The translations under genes were made by a program, and so were the position numbers. A model generated the notes under the pieces. It ran no database searches. It worked only from the letters and a program-made list of their open reading frames with translations, and was not told the DNA's origin. DNA of 64,000 bases from contig JBDHYG010000004.1 in the NCBI GenBank assembly GCA_039811225.1, forward strand, positions 62,001 to 126,000, in the 5' to 3' direction. The DNA comes from JAFDXJ01 sp039811225 (GTDB taxonomy: Bacteria > Bacteroidota > Bacteroidia > Chitinophagales > Chitinophagaceae). Of the stretch, positions 43,119-51,188 are shown one piece after another; position 1 is the first letter of the stretch; every line of letters begins with the position of its first letter.

Positions 43119-43535
43119 TCACTTACTTCCTTCATCACAGTTACAAGGCCAATCTTTGCCCAGGTCAATAACAGTAACAACTGTCAGTTCTGCTGCACAT
43201 GGTGCAAAAATTATCCGTACTTTTTGCCGGTCATGGGTGGTGCCTTCTACGGCATATTTTTTATGGCAATCCTCTTCTTTCAAATCACTCTTGGCATAAT
43301 TAATTTTTCCTGAATGCAGGATTTCCTGAATTTCCGATTGGTCTATATGGCGGCAAGCCATGCGGCATTGGGCATGCCGGGAATAAGTTATATGAGCGGG
43401 ATTCCGGTTTAGCCCCCTTGTAGCAGTAGTCTTATTGGACGGATCGGGTGCGTCATTATTGCATTGTTTTAATACAAATACAAGTATCAACATCACCAGC
43501 AACAGAATAAGAGGAGTGGCTTTTTTGAGGGACAT
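43119..43535 (-). CDS. Membrane-anchored DUF4258 protein
   Basis: A 138-residue protein with an N-terminal hydrophobic anchor (ATPLILLLVMLILVFVL) and a DUF4258-type domain: THITYSRHAQCRM-like AHITYSRHAQCRMACRHI, EIQEILHSGKIN, and VRIIFAPCAAELTVVTVIDLG. DUF4258 is related to RelE/BrnT-type folds but is also found in stand-alone exported proteins. Six cysteines in the exported part could form disulfides. There is no antitoxin gene beside it. It lies between the DUF2723 and MlaF-like genes, with over 100 bases on each side. Confidence 0.72.
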   Translation of the reverse strand: MSLKKATPLILLLVMLILVFVLKQCNNDAPDPSNKTTATRGLNRNPAHITYSRHAQCRMACRHIDQSEIQEILHSGKINYAKSDLKEEDCHKKYAVEGTTHDRQKVRIIFAPCAAELTVVTVIDLGKDWPCNCDEGSK

Positions 43536-43641
43536 AAATGCGGATTAAACGCTGATTAAATGTGTATTCATAAATTTGTCTGGAAGCAGTTCCATTTGGA
43601 ATATACACAACAAATGAAATAATAGTCATTGGACCGGGCAC

Positions 43642-44430
43642 TTATGTGTGCGATCTTTTTTTGGCTTCTTCTTCCTGCATGCGCATTTCCTTGGCATCCT
43701 GCAAAAAATCGGAGGCGAAGATGAATTTATTTAATAATTCATTTTTATTATAAATGATATCCTTATTGCTGCCTTCCCATTCTTTTTTGCCTTTGTACAG
43801 GTAAATAATATTATCCCCGATTTCCATTACACTATTCATATCATGGGTAATTACAACTGTGGTGATATTGTATTCCGTGGTAATTTCTTTAATTAATTTA
43901 TCGATGAGGAGTGAAGTTTGCGGGTCAAGGCCGGAATTAGGCTCATCACAAAAAAGGTATTTTGGGTTTAGTACAATAGCCCGGGCAATACCTACTCTTT
44001 TTTTCATACCGCCACTTATTTCCGCCGGGTATTTATGTTGCGCATCTTTTAAGTTTACCCTTTCCAATACTTCAGCAACCCGTTTCCATTTTTCCCGGTA
44101 GGAGATTTTAGCAAACATATCCAGCGGGAACATCACATTTTGCGCTACGGTCATTGAATCAAATAAAGCAGAGCCCTGGAACAACATACCTATTTGTTGC
44201 CGTAATTCTTTACGACGTTCATTGCTCATGGTAGTCATATTCTGCTGGTCAAACAGGATCTCCCCTTCATCCGGGGTAAATAAACCCACCATACATTTGG
44301 TCAGCACTGTTTTACCACTGCCACTGGAACCGATGATCAGGTTACATTTGCCGGTTTCCATGACTGCGCTGATCCCATCTATAACCACTTTGGTGTCAAA
44401 CGATTTTTTTACATTTTTAATTTCAATCAT
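43642..44430 (-). CDS. ABC transporter ATPase, MlaF/Mkl (phospholipid or solvent tolerance) family
   Basis: A 262-residue ATPase that would drive MlaE-type permeases moving phospholipids between the membranes. Walker A is GSSGSGKTVLTK near residue 34, the signature is ISGGMKKRVGIARAI, and Walker B is YLFCDEPNSGLDP. TVVITHDMNSVMEIGD holds the switch His. SGGMKKR is typical of the Mla group. No mlaE or mlaD gene is next to it: upstream is scpB and downstream a DUF4258 gene, so its partners must lie elsewhere. Confidence 0.9.
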   Translation of the reverse strand: MIEIKNVKKSFDTKVVIDGISAVMETGKCNLIIGSSGSGKTVLTKCMVGLFTPDEGEILFDQQNMTTMSNERRKELRQQIGMLFQGSALFDSMTVAQNVMFPLDMFAKISYREKWKRVAEVLERVNLKDAQHKYPAEISGGMKKRVGIARAIVLNPKYLFCDEPNSGLDPQTSLLIDKLIKEITTEYNITTVVITHDMNSVMEIGDNIIYLYKGKKEWEGSNKDIIYNKNELLNKFIFASDFLQDAKEMRMQEEEAKKRSHT

Positions 44431-44566
44431 GCGCTGAATAGCTTTTTAAAAGCCTGGCAATTTAAGCAAGAAACGTTGGAAAAAAGAAATTTAAGGAGAG
44501 ATGCACAGGAGGTTTCTATATGACTGAACCCATACAACAAATAAATCCGGAAATTGAGGTGTCTTT

Positions 44567-45259
44567 TTAATCCTTTTGATCCAGATTAGTTTCCTGTTCC
44601 CCGGGAGTTTCTTTTTGTTGCTCCTGTAAATCTCCATCACGGTTCACCATCAAATTAGTTGTATGTGTAGTTGCATCCGGATCATGCATCAGGGTTGGTT
44701 GCACAATTTCATCAGCCATGATATCGGTTATTTTAGGTAGGTCGGCCGGGGAATTGATTCCAAAATAATCCATGAAGTTTTTAGAAGTGGCATATACCAA
44801 AGGTTTCCCGGGTAATTCTTCGTTGCGGCCACTGATGATGATCAATTCTTTTTCGAGTAATTTTTGCACACTGTAATCGCTATTCACCCCGCGGATATTT
44901 TCAATCTCACCTTTTGTTACCGGTTGTTTATAAGCAATGATGGCCAGGGTTTCCAGGGATGCGGTAGATAATTTTTTTAAAAATTTTTCACCGTTCAGTT
45001 GGGCAATAGTCGGGTGAAATTCTTTCTTGGTCAGGAATTGCCAGCCGCCGCCACTTTTTACCACTTCAAACGGATAGAAAGCAGATTGATATTTTTCACA
45101 AATGCCTTCCACCGCCACGTCCACCTGGTCCTGCGTGATTTGAGCATCCAAAAAACCAAATGCCTGGTTGATCAGTTCCGTAATTTCTGTGTTTTCCAAT
45201 GGCTTTTCACTGGCAAAAATCAAGGCTTCAATATGCGGGATGATATCAGCAACTTCCAT
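44567..45259 (-). CDS. scpB: Segregation and condensation protein B
   Basis: This subunit of the SMC-ScpAB condensin complex acts in chromosome compaction and segregation. The 230-residue protein has two winged-helix domains: HIEALIFASEKPLENTEI at the start and ASLETLAIIAYKQPVTKGEI in the middle, followed by NSDYSVQKLLEKELI, all typical ScpB segments. A variable Asp/Gln/Thr-rich tail follows residue 190. It is 47 bases downstream of atpG on the same strand. Confidence 0.93.
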   Translation of the reverse strand: MEVADIIPHIEALIFASEKPLENTEITELINQAFGFLDAQITQDQVDVAVEGICEKYQSAFYPFEVVKSGGGWQFLTKKEFHPTIAQLNGEKFLKKLSTASLETLAIIAYKQPVTKGEIENIRGVNSDYSVQKLLEKELIIISGRNEELPGKPLVYATSKNFMDYFGINSPADLPKITDIMADEIVQPTLMHDPDATTHTTNLMVNRDGDLQEQQKETPGEQETNLDQKD

Positions 45260-45306
45260 ATCTTGTATTTGAAAACCTGTAAAATTAGTTATGGGGCCTA
45301 CGCAGG

Positions 45307-46188
45307 TTAACCCTGTAAAGCGGCCGCTCCACTTACAATTTCCGTCAATTCCGTTGTAATAGCTGCCTGCCTTGCCCGGTTGTAAGAAATCCGTAGGGAT
45401 TTCAATAACTCATTGGCATTATCACTGGCTTTATCCATGGCTGTCATACGTGCCCCATGTTCACTGGCATGCGCATCTAAAACGGATTTGTAAAGTTGGG
45501 TATTTAAAATTTTAGGGATCAGTTCGGCAATCAATACTTCCTTTTCCGGCTCAAAAATGAAATCTGCATTTTTCGATCCAGGCTTTTTTTCTATTCTCGG
45601 TATGGGCAAAAAGCGTTCAGTTACAAACTGTTGTGTAGCAGCGTTTTTAAATTCACTGTAAACAATTTCCACCACATCAAATAATTTGTTTTCAAAACCT
45701 TTCATAGCGGCCTGTGCTGCTTCCTGGACATTTTCAAAACTCAGGTTTAAGAAAATATCTTTATAATCGGCATTGGTAGTATAACCGGCTTTTGAAAAAT
45801 TTTCCCAGCCTTTTTTCCCAATATTCCAAATGGTGACATTTCCTTTTTGTTTTTGGCTGCTATAGCGTTCTTCAATAACCTGTTTTGCCAGTTTTATGAT
45901 ATTGGAGTTATAGCCGCCACATAATCCCCGGTCACTAGTGATCACGATTAACAATACTTTTTCTATCGGTCTTTCTTCTGCCAGTTTCAGGCTTACATCG
46001 CCCTCGGAATTGCTGATGATATTGGATAGCATTTCCTGCAACTTATTTGCATAAGGCCGCATTTGTAATATAGCTTCCTGTGCCCGGCGCAATTTGGCTG
46101 CACTAACCATTTTCATGGCTTTGGTAATTTGCTGGGTACTTTGAACGGATTGAATGCGGAGCCTGACTTCTTTTAACTGGCCGGACAT
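45307..46188 (-). CDS. atpG: ATP synthase F1 subunit gamma
   Basis: This is the rotor shaft of the F1 ATPase. The 293-residue protein starts MSGQLKEVRLRIQSVQSTQQ followed by ITKAMKMVSAAKL, and ends with the conserved helix YNRARQAAITTELTEIVSGA. The central part carries SDRGLCGGYNSNI. The length is normal. Other atp genes are absent from the window, so atpG is separated from the main atp operon or the operon is split. It has its own promoter element. Confidence 0.96.
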   Translation of the reverse strand: MSGQLKEVRLRIQSVQSTQQITKAMKMVSAAKLRRAQEAILQMRPYANKLQEMLSNIISNSEGDVSLKLAEERPIEKVLLIVITSDRGLCGGYNSNIIKLAKQVIEERYSSQKQKGNVTIWNIGKKGWENFSKAGYTTNADYKDIFLNLSFENVQEAAQAAMKGFENKLFDVVEIVYSEFKNAATQQFVTERFLPIPRIEKKPGSKNADFIFEPEKEVLIAELIPKILNTQLYKSVLDAHASEHGARMTAMDKASDNANELLKSLRISYNRARQAAITTELTEIVSGAAALQG

Positions 46189-46239
46189 AGTTTTATTTAT
46201 TTAAAATGCTGCAAAAAAAATGTTTAGAAAAATTTGCGG

Positions 46240-46247
46240 CAAAGGTA
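46240..46247 (-). promoter_or_regulatory. -7 promoter element of atpG
   Basis: TACCTTTG on the minus strand matches TAnnTTTG and lies 51 bases upstream of the atpG ATG. This supports separate transcription of atpG. Confidence 0.5.
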
Positions 46248-46339
46248 ATTGAATCCGTTGAAAAAAAAGCAGGTTTTTTTTCAGGAAATACGTGTTTTAA
46301 GGTATGGAACTTGTTTGTATAACAGGCTATTTTGCAGGT

Positions 46340-46549
46340 ATGGAAAAAATATTCATTTGGTCAAATTTAAGTGTTTTATTAACCACCTTACTGGATGGGC
46401 CGCCGGCTATTTTTATCATTGGGGGTTTTTTCCTGGTAATCGTTTTACCAATCCTTGCATTGATCGCTTTAATTGTGTATTTTATTGTTGTTCATCGAAA
46501 AAAGAAAAAGAAACAATTGGAAGAATTAAATAAAAACCGGAATCTATGA
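46340..46549 (+). CDS. Small membrane protein, gene 1 of a five-gene membrane operon
   Basis: A 69-residue protein, MEKIFIWSNLSVLLTTLLDG, with a strong span around IGGFFLVIVLPILALIALIVYFIVV and a lysine-rich cytoplasmic tail (HRKKKKKQLEEL). The open frame extends upstream to 46304; the ATG at 46340 gives the compact form. Its stop overlaps the next start (ATGA). Family unknown. Confidence 0.65.
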   Translation: MEKIFIWSNLSVLLTTLLDGPPAIFIIGGFFLVIVLPILALIALIVYFIVVHRKKKKKQLEELNKNRNL

Positions 46550-46641
46550 GTTTATGGAGCATGTTTGCGATCCTGGGTATTGTATTACTTATTGCCATTT
46601 TGTTTTTACTATATCAAATTAAAAAACATTCAAAAGATTGA
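46546..46641 (+). CDS. 31-residue single-span membrane peptide, gene 2 of the membrane operon
   Basis: A very small frame, ATG at 46546 overlapping the previous TGA and ending in a TGA that overlaps the next TTG. The product begins MSLWSMFAILGIVLLIAILF and ends YQIKKHSKD, one membrane span with a basic tail. The double stop-start overlap is the main reason to believe it is translated. Function unknown. Confidence 0.6.
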   Translation: MSLWSMFAILGIVLLIAILFLLYQIKKHSKD

Positions 46642-47180
46642 GATACGTAAAAACATTTATCATATTTACTATCTTCCTGTTAAGAGGACAGGAGACACGG
46701 GCTGATTTGCCTGCTAAAAAGATTAAACGGGAGCCTGTCAATGTACAATTTATTCAGGTACAAGCGCTGGGGAAATTTAGGTTGTATATAAAAGATGAAG
46801 ATTCATTGTATAGGATTTCAGCAGACACCACTTATATAATTTCAGCCAGTCAGGGCGCCCCCCATTGCATCTATTTCTTTGCCCAATCCGGCACCTATAC
46901 TACAGATACCATTTCCATTTGTGAATATGACCAGCAAAATACACAGATCCGTTTTAATGGTTTACAAGGGCGAAAACTGGATTATACAGAAACTGCCATC
47001 CCCATTGCATCAACCTCATACAGTTCCGAAAATGAGTCTAAGACACCAACGACACCGGCCTCTTTTTTTACCCGTAATAAAACGATTTTTTATATTACTA
47101 TACCGGTATTGGCGCTGGCTGCTATGTTGGGAATTTTCTTTTATTATAAAAAGAGAAAAAATAAAATATCGAAATCATGA
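46638..47180 (+). CDS. Exported protein with C-terminal membrane anchor, gene 3 of the membrane operon
   Basis: A 180-residue protein starting at a TTG that overlaps the previous stop (TTGA). It has a signal-like N terminus (RYVKTFIIFTIFLLRGQE), a beta-rich extracytoplasmic domain of about 120 residues (VNVQFIQVQALGKFRLYI, RISADTTYIISASQ), and one C-terminal span (IFYITIPVLALAAMLGIFFYY) with the basic tail KKRKNKISKS. I do not recognise the domain. The next gene starts inside its stop codon (ATGA). Confidence 0.7.
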   Translation: MRYVKTFIIFTIFLLRGQETRADLPAKKIKREPVNVQFIQVQALGKFRLYIKDEDSLYRISADTTYIISASQGAPHCIYFFAQSGTYTTDTISICEYDQQNTQIRFNGLQGRKLDYTETAIPIASTSYSSENESKTPTTPASFFTRNKTIFYITIPVLALAAMLGIFFYYKKRKNKISKS

Positions 47181-47497
47181 TGGCCATGTTTCAATATTTC
47201 TTTTATACTGTCTTAATGGAGTTACCCATCACCACCATAGCCTATTCAAAAGAATGGCAACGTATGTTACTGATCGGTTTTTTACTGAATTTATTTAGCT
47301 GGCCATTATTGACCTTACTTTATTTCCGTACTGATATTCATTTATTATTACTGGAACTGGGTGTAGTATGTGTGGAAGCAATTGGTTTTCGAATATTCTT
47401 TACCGGTACATTTTTAAAAGCTTTCCTGGTTTCTTTATTGGCTAATTGTGTAAGCTTAACTGTAGGGGTTTTATTAAATGGCATTTCCATAATTTAA
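47177..47497 (+). CDS. Four-span membrane protein, gene 4 of the membrane operon
   Basis: A 106-residue hydrophobic protein with about three to four spans. Conserved-looking polar positions are FYTVLMELPITTIAYSKEW at the start, LLLELGVVCVEAIGFRIFF in the middle and LVSLLANCVSLTVGVLLNG at the end. The intramembrane Glu residues and the SLLAN motif recur, from memory, in small uncharacterised membrane proteins of several phyla. It is coupled to gene 3 by ATGA and lies 5 bases before the MFS gene. Confidence 0.7.
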   Translation: MMAMFQYFFYTVLMELPITTIAYSKEWQRMLLIGFLLNLFSWPLLTLLYFRTDIHLLLLELGVVCVEAIGFRIFFTGTFLKAFLVSLLANCVSLTVGVLLNGISII

Positions 47498-47502
47498 CAA
47501 CT

Positions 47503-48567
47503 ATGCGAAAAGAAATTTCCACCTCATTGTATTGGGGACTTTTACATGGGATGAATGATATGATTGCCGGCTTTTTATTGATGCATTATACCTGGCAAAA
47601 TGATAGCCAGGCTTCTTTTATCGCCTTGCTCACCTATTCTTTGCTTGCCTTTGGCGGCCAGTTACCACTGGGCATTTGGGTAGATAGACAGCAGAACCTG
47701 AAAGCATTTGGCCAGGTAGCTATTTTCTGCCTTATTCTTGGGGCAGCTTGTTGTTTTCAAAATGTATTTCTTGCCATTGTGCTGGCCGGGATTGCATCAG
47801 CGGGGATCCATGTGATTGGTGGTGCTATTTGTTTACAACTCAATGATGAAAAAGTTACGCCCCTGGGAATCTTTACCGCACCCGGGATTGCGGGACTCGC
47901 CCTAGGTGGTTTTTTAGGCCATTTAGCCATAGGCTGGATCATGCTGCCGGCGGCAAGTGTATTTATTTTATTTTTTCTTTTAGCAAAAAATGGCTGGCCT
48001 ACTTATGTTGCTAAGAACAAGATGCAGGAAGAGCTATTTGATGCACATGATTGGCTTATGATTTTATTATTGCTGATCATGACATTGCGGTCATTTATTT
48101 TTGATATGATCAACCAATTTGCGGTCAACCTGGAATATGGTTTATTGATCCTGGGCCTGAGTGCATTTGTAGGAAAATTAATAGGTGCTTTTTTCACGGA
48201 TCGGCTTGGTTGGAAAAAATGGTTATATATAAGCTTGTCCCTTGCATTCCTCTTTTTCGAACTTGGCAGAAACAACATCTGGGCATTAGCTTTTGGGACG
48301 GCCTGCCTGCAGAGTTCTGTTCCATTGACTTTGCAACTGGCATATAAAGCCTTACCCTCCTATCCGGCTACTGCAACTGCTATGAGCCTGGGAACAGCTA
48401 TCATTTTTGCCGGCCTGCCGGTCTATGGCCTGCCCGGCATGCATGTTCACTTCTCCACATCTGTCCTATTTTATTCCCTTGCCCTTTTAGTAACTTTTAT
48501 CGTACTATTTTATTTGCTCTGGAAATATATACGGCAAAGTAAGCCGGCTATTTTGCCGGGGAAATAA
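47503..48567 (+). CDS. MFS-type transporter, gene 5 of the membrane operon
   Basis: A 354-residue membrane protein with about eleven hydrophobic segments, similar to small MFS carriers. It begins MRKEISTSLYWGLLHGMNDM and has the loop GIWVDRQQNLKAFGQ after the second span, in the place of the MFS motif A. The frame is open back to 47446, but the ATG at 47503 starts the first amphipathic segment. It is the last gene of the run. A GC-rich hairpin at its 3' end is followed by T residues and may weakly terminate. Substrate unknown. Confidence 0.78.
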   Translation: MRKEISTSLYWGLLHGMNDMIAGFLLMHYTWQNDSQASFIALLTYSLLAFGGQLPLGIWVDRQQNLKAFGQVAIFCLILGAACCFQNVFLAIVLAGIASAGIHVIGGAICLQLNDEKVTPLGIFTAPGIAGLALGGFLGHLAIGWIMLPAASVFILFFLLAKNGWPTYVAKNKMQEELFDAHDWLMILLLLIMTLRSFIFDMINQFAVNLEYGLLILGLSAFVGKLIGAFFTDRLGWKKWLYISLSLAFLFFELGRNNIWALAFGTACLQSSVPLTLQLAYKALPSYPATATAMSLGTAIIFAGLPVYGLPGMHVHFSTSVLFYSLALLVTFIVLFYLLWKYIRQSKPAILPGK

Positions 48568-48599
48568 TTTTTTTCTAAGACAGTCAAATTGCATTCAGT

Positions 48600-49295
48600 T
48601 CAATCCTGCATGTGGAGTTCAACCGGTTTCAGGTAATATAAAATAGTAAACGATCCCCCTTCTTTCATCGGGTTTTTTAATGGCAGGGATTCCCGTTTCT
48701 GTATTTTAAATTTTAGTATCCCGGGATCTAGGTCACGAAATGCGGCAGCAGGGATAATGAGTTTATCTCCGGCAAGTTGCATGGTCGTATCCATATCAGC
48801 AGAAACAGAAGAAGTATCGGATATTTCAACGAGTAAATGATCATTTCCCTGCGCACCGTTGAATGTCAAAACCAGGCTGTCTTTTTTGGAGAAGGTGGTT
48901 GGTATGGTGGCTAATTCAAATGGTTGAAAATTGAAAGACTCTTCGTGCATGACATTTTTAGTGTCGGTAAAAAGTATGGTATTGGTTCCCTGGAATGTGG
49001 TACGTAAAAACTTTTTCTGATAATAGGCACCGAGGAAAGTACTGCTATCAACCGGTACATTCTCTCCATTGAAGGTAACATGACTGGGAGCTGACAAAAC
49101 CAGGGTGGTGCCGGATTCTCCTGCAAATCTATATTGCATCAGACAAGTTATACTGTCGAGCTTTTCATCGGAAATAATCTTATAGTCCATATAGATGGTT
49201 TCCGGATTTACATCCATACTATTCCCTATCTCATTGCTGGTACAGGAAAATAGTATGGATGTGCTTATCAGGATAGCCAAAAAGGATATACGCAT
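48600..49295 (-). CDS. Lipoprotein of unknown function
   Basis: A 231-residue lipoprotein: MRISFLAILISTSILFSC with the lipidated Cys18. The rest is predicted beta-rich (TIYMDYKIISDEKLDSI, TTLVLSAPSHVTFNGENV, ILYYLKPVELHMQD). I do not recognise a family. The ATG at 49295 is preferred over the upstream start at 49334, which lies inside the MORN gene. It is 16 bases after the MORN-protein gene, so both may form one operon and act in the envelope. Confidence 0.72.
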   Translation of the reverse strand: MRISFLAILISTSILFSCTSNEIGNSMDVNPETIYMDYKIISDEKLDSITCLMQYRFAGESGTTLVLSAPSHVTFNGENVPVDSSTFLGAYYQKKFLRTTFQGTNTILFTDTKNVMHEESFNFQPFELATIPTTFSKKDSLVLTFNGAQGNDHLLVEISDTSSVSADMDTTMQLAGDKLIIPAAAFRDLDPGILKFKIQKRESLPLKNPMKEGGSFTILYYLKPVELHMQD

Positions 49296-49311
49296 ATTTT
49301 TCGGATACGGA

Positions 49312-50979
49312 TTAAAGGAAAGAAGGTGGTTCACTTAACTCATCATATTCAGACCCACCAACGACAATCAAAATTGTATAGCCGTTATGTGCTTCATCTT
49401 TTTGCATCACAAGCCAAACCTTCATTATATCATACGCCGAATTATCATTTGCGGATAAAGTAAATGTGCTATACGTTTGGTCTTCACCAGACTGGTGTTT
49501 TACAATATCTCCCTCCAGTTTTACTTTAGCCCCGTTGGTGGTAATCCCGGTGATACTTGTATTTAAAATTTTATTGGCAAAATCGGTATAGAGTTTCACA
49601 GCGGTTTGTTCATCTTTTCCCACCGCAAGTTTTGTTTGATATAAGTCAATGCCCTCAAAATCTGTCGTATTGACCGGGTCCTGGTCACCAGGGAAATGCA
49701 GGTAACCCTTATAGCGATCGGCGTACTCATTGATATCACTTGCTTCAATAAAATCACCTACGATATTATCATAGTAAGAATAATATTCATTGACCAATGT
49801 ATTCAATGCTTCGGAAAAAGAAGCCGGGTCGGGATTAATAGTTTTGCCTTTTGATGTTAATATACTTGTCAGTTTTGTAGGACTTCCTTTTACAAAAGAA
49901 CCGGTAAGTACACGGCCTGAATTATAAATAATCCGGCCATTCCCGGTGAATTCGCCTTCTAAATAATCACCATCAAAAATGTTATTATTCTTATTAACAA
50001 AAATTGCTTTGCCGGTATATTTTCCATCTATAAAATTACCGATATAGAGGGAAGAATCTTTTAGATCCAGGAAAAGGCCTTTCCCATCCAGGTAATCATT
50101 TTCATAGTTACCCTCTGCAAAATAATCGTCTATTTTATATACATAGCAATAACCGGTTGCACCCTTTTCATTGTAAGATCCAATCAGGCGGTTCTTTCCA
50201 TTAGTCCATTGAAGGCCGGACTGTATATAACCTTCTTTAAATACTCCAAAATAGCGTTTGTCCTTTTCCTTATTATAAAAAAAAGCGGTATCCTTAGCAT
50301 ACTTATTGGCATCCAGGGCGGCAAATAAGATTTGTGTGCTGGATGTATCACTTCCAAATCCGGGGGCCTGCATAAAACTTTTGAAATCACCGGTTGTTGC
50401 GTTTTGCCATTTATCATCTTTCCAAACACCTTCAAATAATGAGTTTGATTTGGATTCAAATTGATAACCTGGACCATTTCTTTTTCCGTCCACATATATA
50501 TTTTGTCCCAATGTCCGCCCATCTCCCCAGCCATAAATACCCATTCCATTGTAGGTATCATTTTTAAATTCACCCAGGTAAAAGCCATTTGATTTCAATA
50601 CCAGCCAGCCATATCCACTCCTTACCCCGTCTTTCATACCTCCCTGGTAAAATGTCCCCTCACTGTTTACATTGACCCCTTTACCATTCATTTTTCCATT
50701 CTTCCAATCACCGGAAAGGAATGCTCCATTTTTAAACGTCATAGTGCCTTTGCCACTCATTACTCCATCCACAAAATCACCCACATACCGGATTGCCGTG
50801 GCATTCTTGTCATATACCGCTACGCCAAAGCCATTTGGCTTACCATTATTTATTTCACCTGTATACGTAATACTCGTTCCCCACACATCTTTTAAGCCGG
50901 TTAATTTCCCGACGGTTCTTTGTGCATAATTGTTGACGAAAAAGAGACAACATACACCGATGAACATGAATTTTCTCAT
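49312..50979 (-). CDS. Secreted MORN-repeat protein
   Basis: A 555-residue exported protein. After a signal peptide (MRKFMFIGVCCLFFVNNYAQ) residues of about 25-370 hold a long series of MORN repeats; examples are YTGEINNGKPNGFGVAVY, YVGDFVDGVMSGKGTMTF and YEGNYENDYLDGKG-like YFAEGNYENDYLDGKGLF. The last 180 residues form a separate, unrecognised domain. MORN repeats mediate binding to membranes or proteins. It precedes the lipoprotein gene at 48600-49295. Confidence 0.9.
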   Translation of the reverse strand: MRKFMFIGVCCLFFVNNYAQRTVGKLTGLKDVWGTSITYTGEINNGKPNGFGVAVYDKNATAIRYVGDFVDGVMSGKGTMTFKNGAFLSGDWKNGKMNGKGVNVNSEGTFYQGGMKDGVRSGYGWLVLKSNGFYLGEFKNDTYNGMGIYGWGDGRTLGQNIYVDGKRNGPGYQFESKSNSLFEGVWKDDKWQNATTGDFKSFMQAPGFGSDTSSTQILFAALDANKYAKDTAFFYNKEKDKRYFGVFKEGYIQSGLQWTNGKNRLIGSYNEKGATGYCYVYKIDDYFAEGNYENDYLDGKGLFLDLKDSSLYIGNFIDGKYTGKAIFVNKNNNIFDGDYLEGEFTGNGRIIYNSGRVLTGSFVKGSPTKLTSILTSKGKTINPDPASFSEALNTLVNEYYSYYDNIVGDFIEASDINEYADRYKGYLHFPGDQDPVNTTDFEGIDLYQTKLAVGKDEQTAVKLYTDFANKILNTSITGITTNGAKVKLEGDIVKHQSGEDQTYSTFTLSANDNSAYDIMKVWLVMQKDEAHNGYTILIVVGGSEYDELSEPPSFL

Positions 50980-51070
50980 AAAATGTAGTTTAAAATTTTA
51001 AAAAAATGAGCAACATTTATTTTACATCCTTATTAAGAATGTTTTTAAAAATACCCGTAGCATATTTATT

Positions 51071-51078
51071 TATCTTTG
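51071..51078 (+). promoter_or_regulatory. -7 promoter element of secA
   Basis: TATCTTTG matches TAnnTTTG and lies 110 bases upstream of the secA ATG, which would leave a leader of about 100 nt. The leader holds no hairpin I can support as a regulator. Confidence 0.5.
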
Positions 51079-51188
51079 CCAACCGGGATTTTACCTGACA
51101 TTCTGACCAGCAATTTTGCTTGCATGGTTTTTGTTTTTTGTAAAATTTCATAAAAATAGTAGATAAACCAATACCCAATAATACGGAT

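Noticed and set aside
43119..43535. DUF4258 protein as a toxin of a toxin-antitoxin pair
   Set aside because: It has a membrane anchor and no partner gene next to it.
43456..43641. 61-codon frame upstream of the DUF4258 gene
   Set aside because: It overlaps the anchor region of the DUF4258 gene in another frame and shows no coherent features.
46249..46533. 94-codon frame overlapping the first gene of the membrane operon
   Set aside because: Its product is not membrane-like and has an irregular composition, while the overlapping frame from 46340 has a clean span and a coupled downstream start.
48540..48580. GC-rich hairpin CCGGC/GCCGG at the end of the MFS gene followed by T residues
   Set aside because: The T run begins about 8 bases after the stem and the stem is only 5 bases, so it is too weak to list as a terminator.
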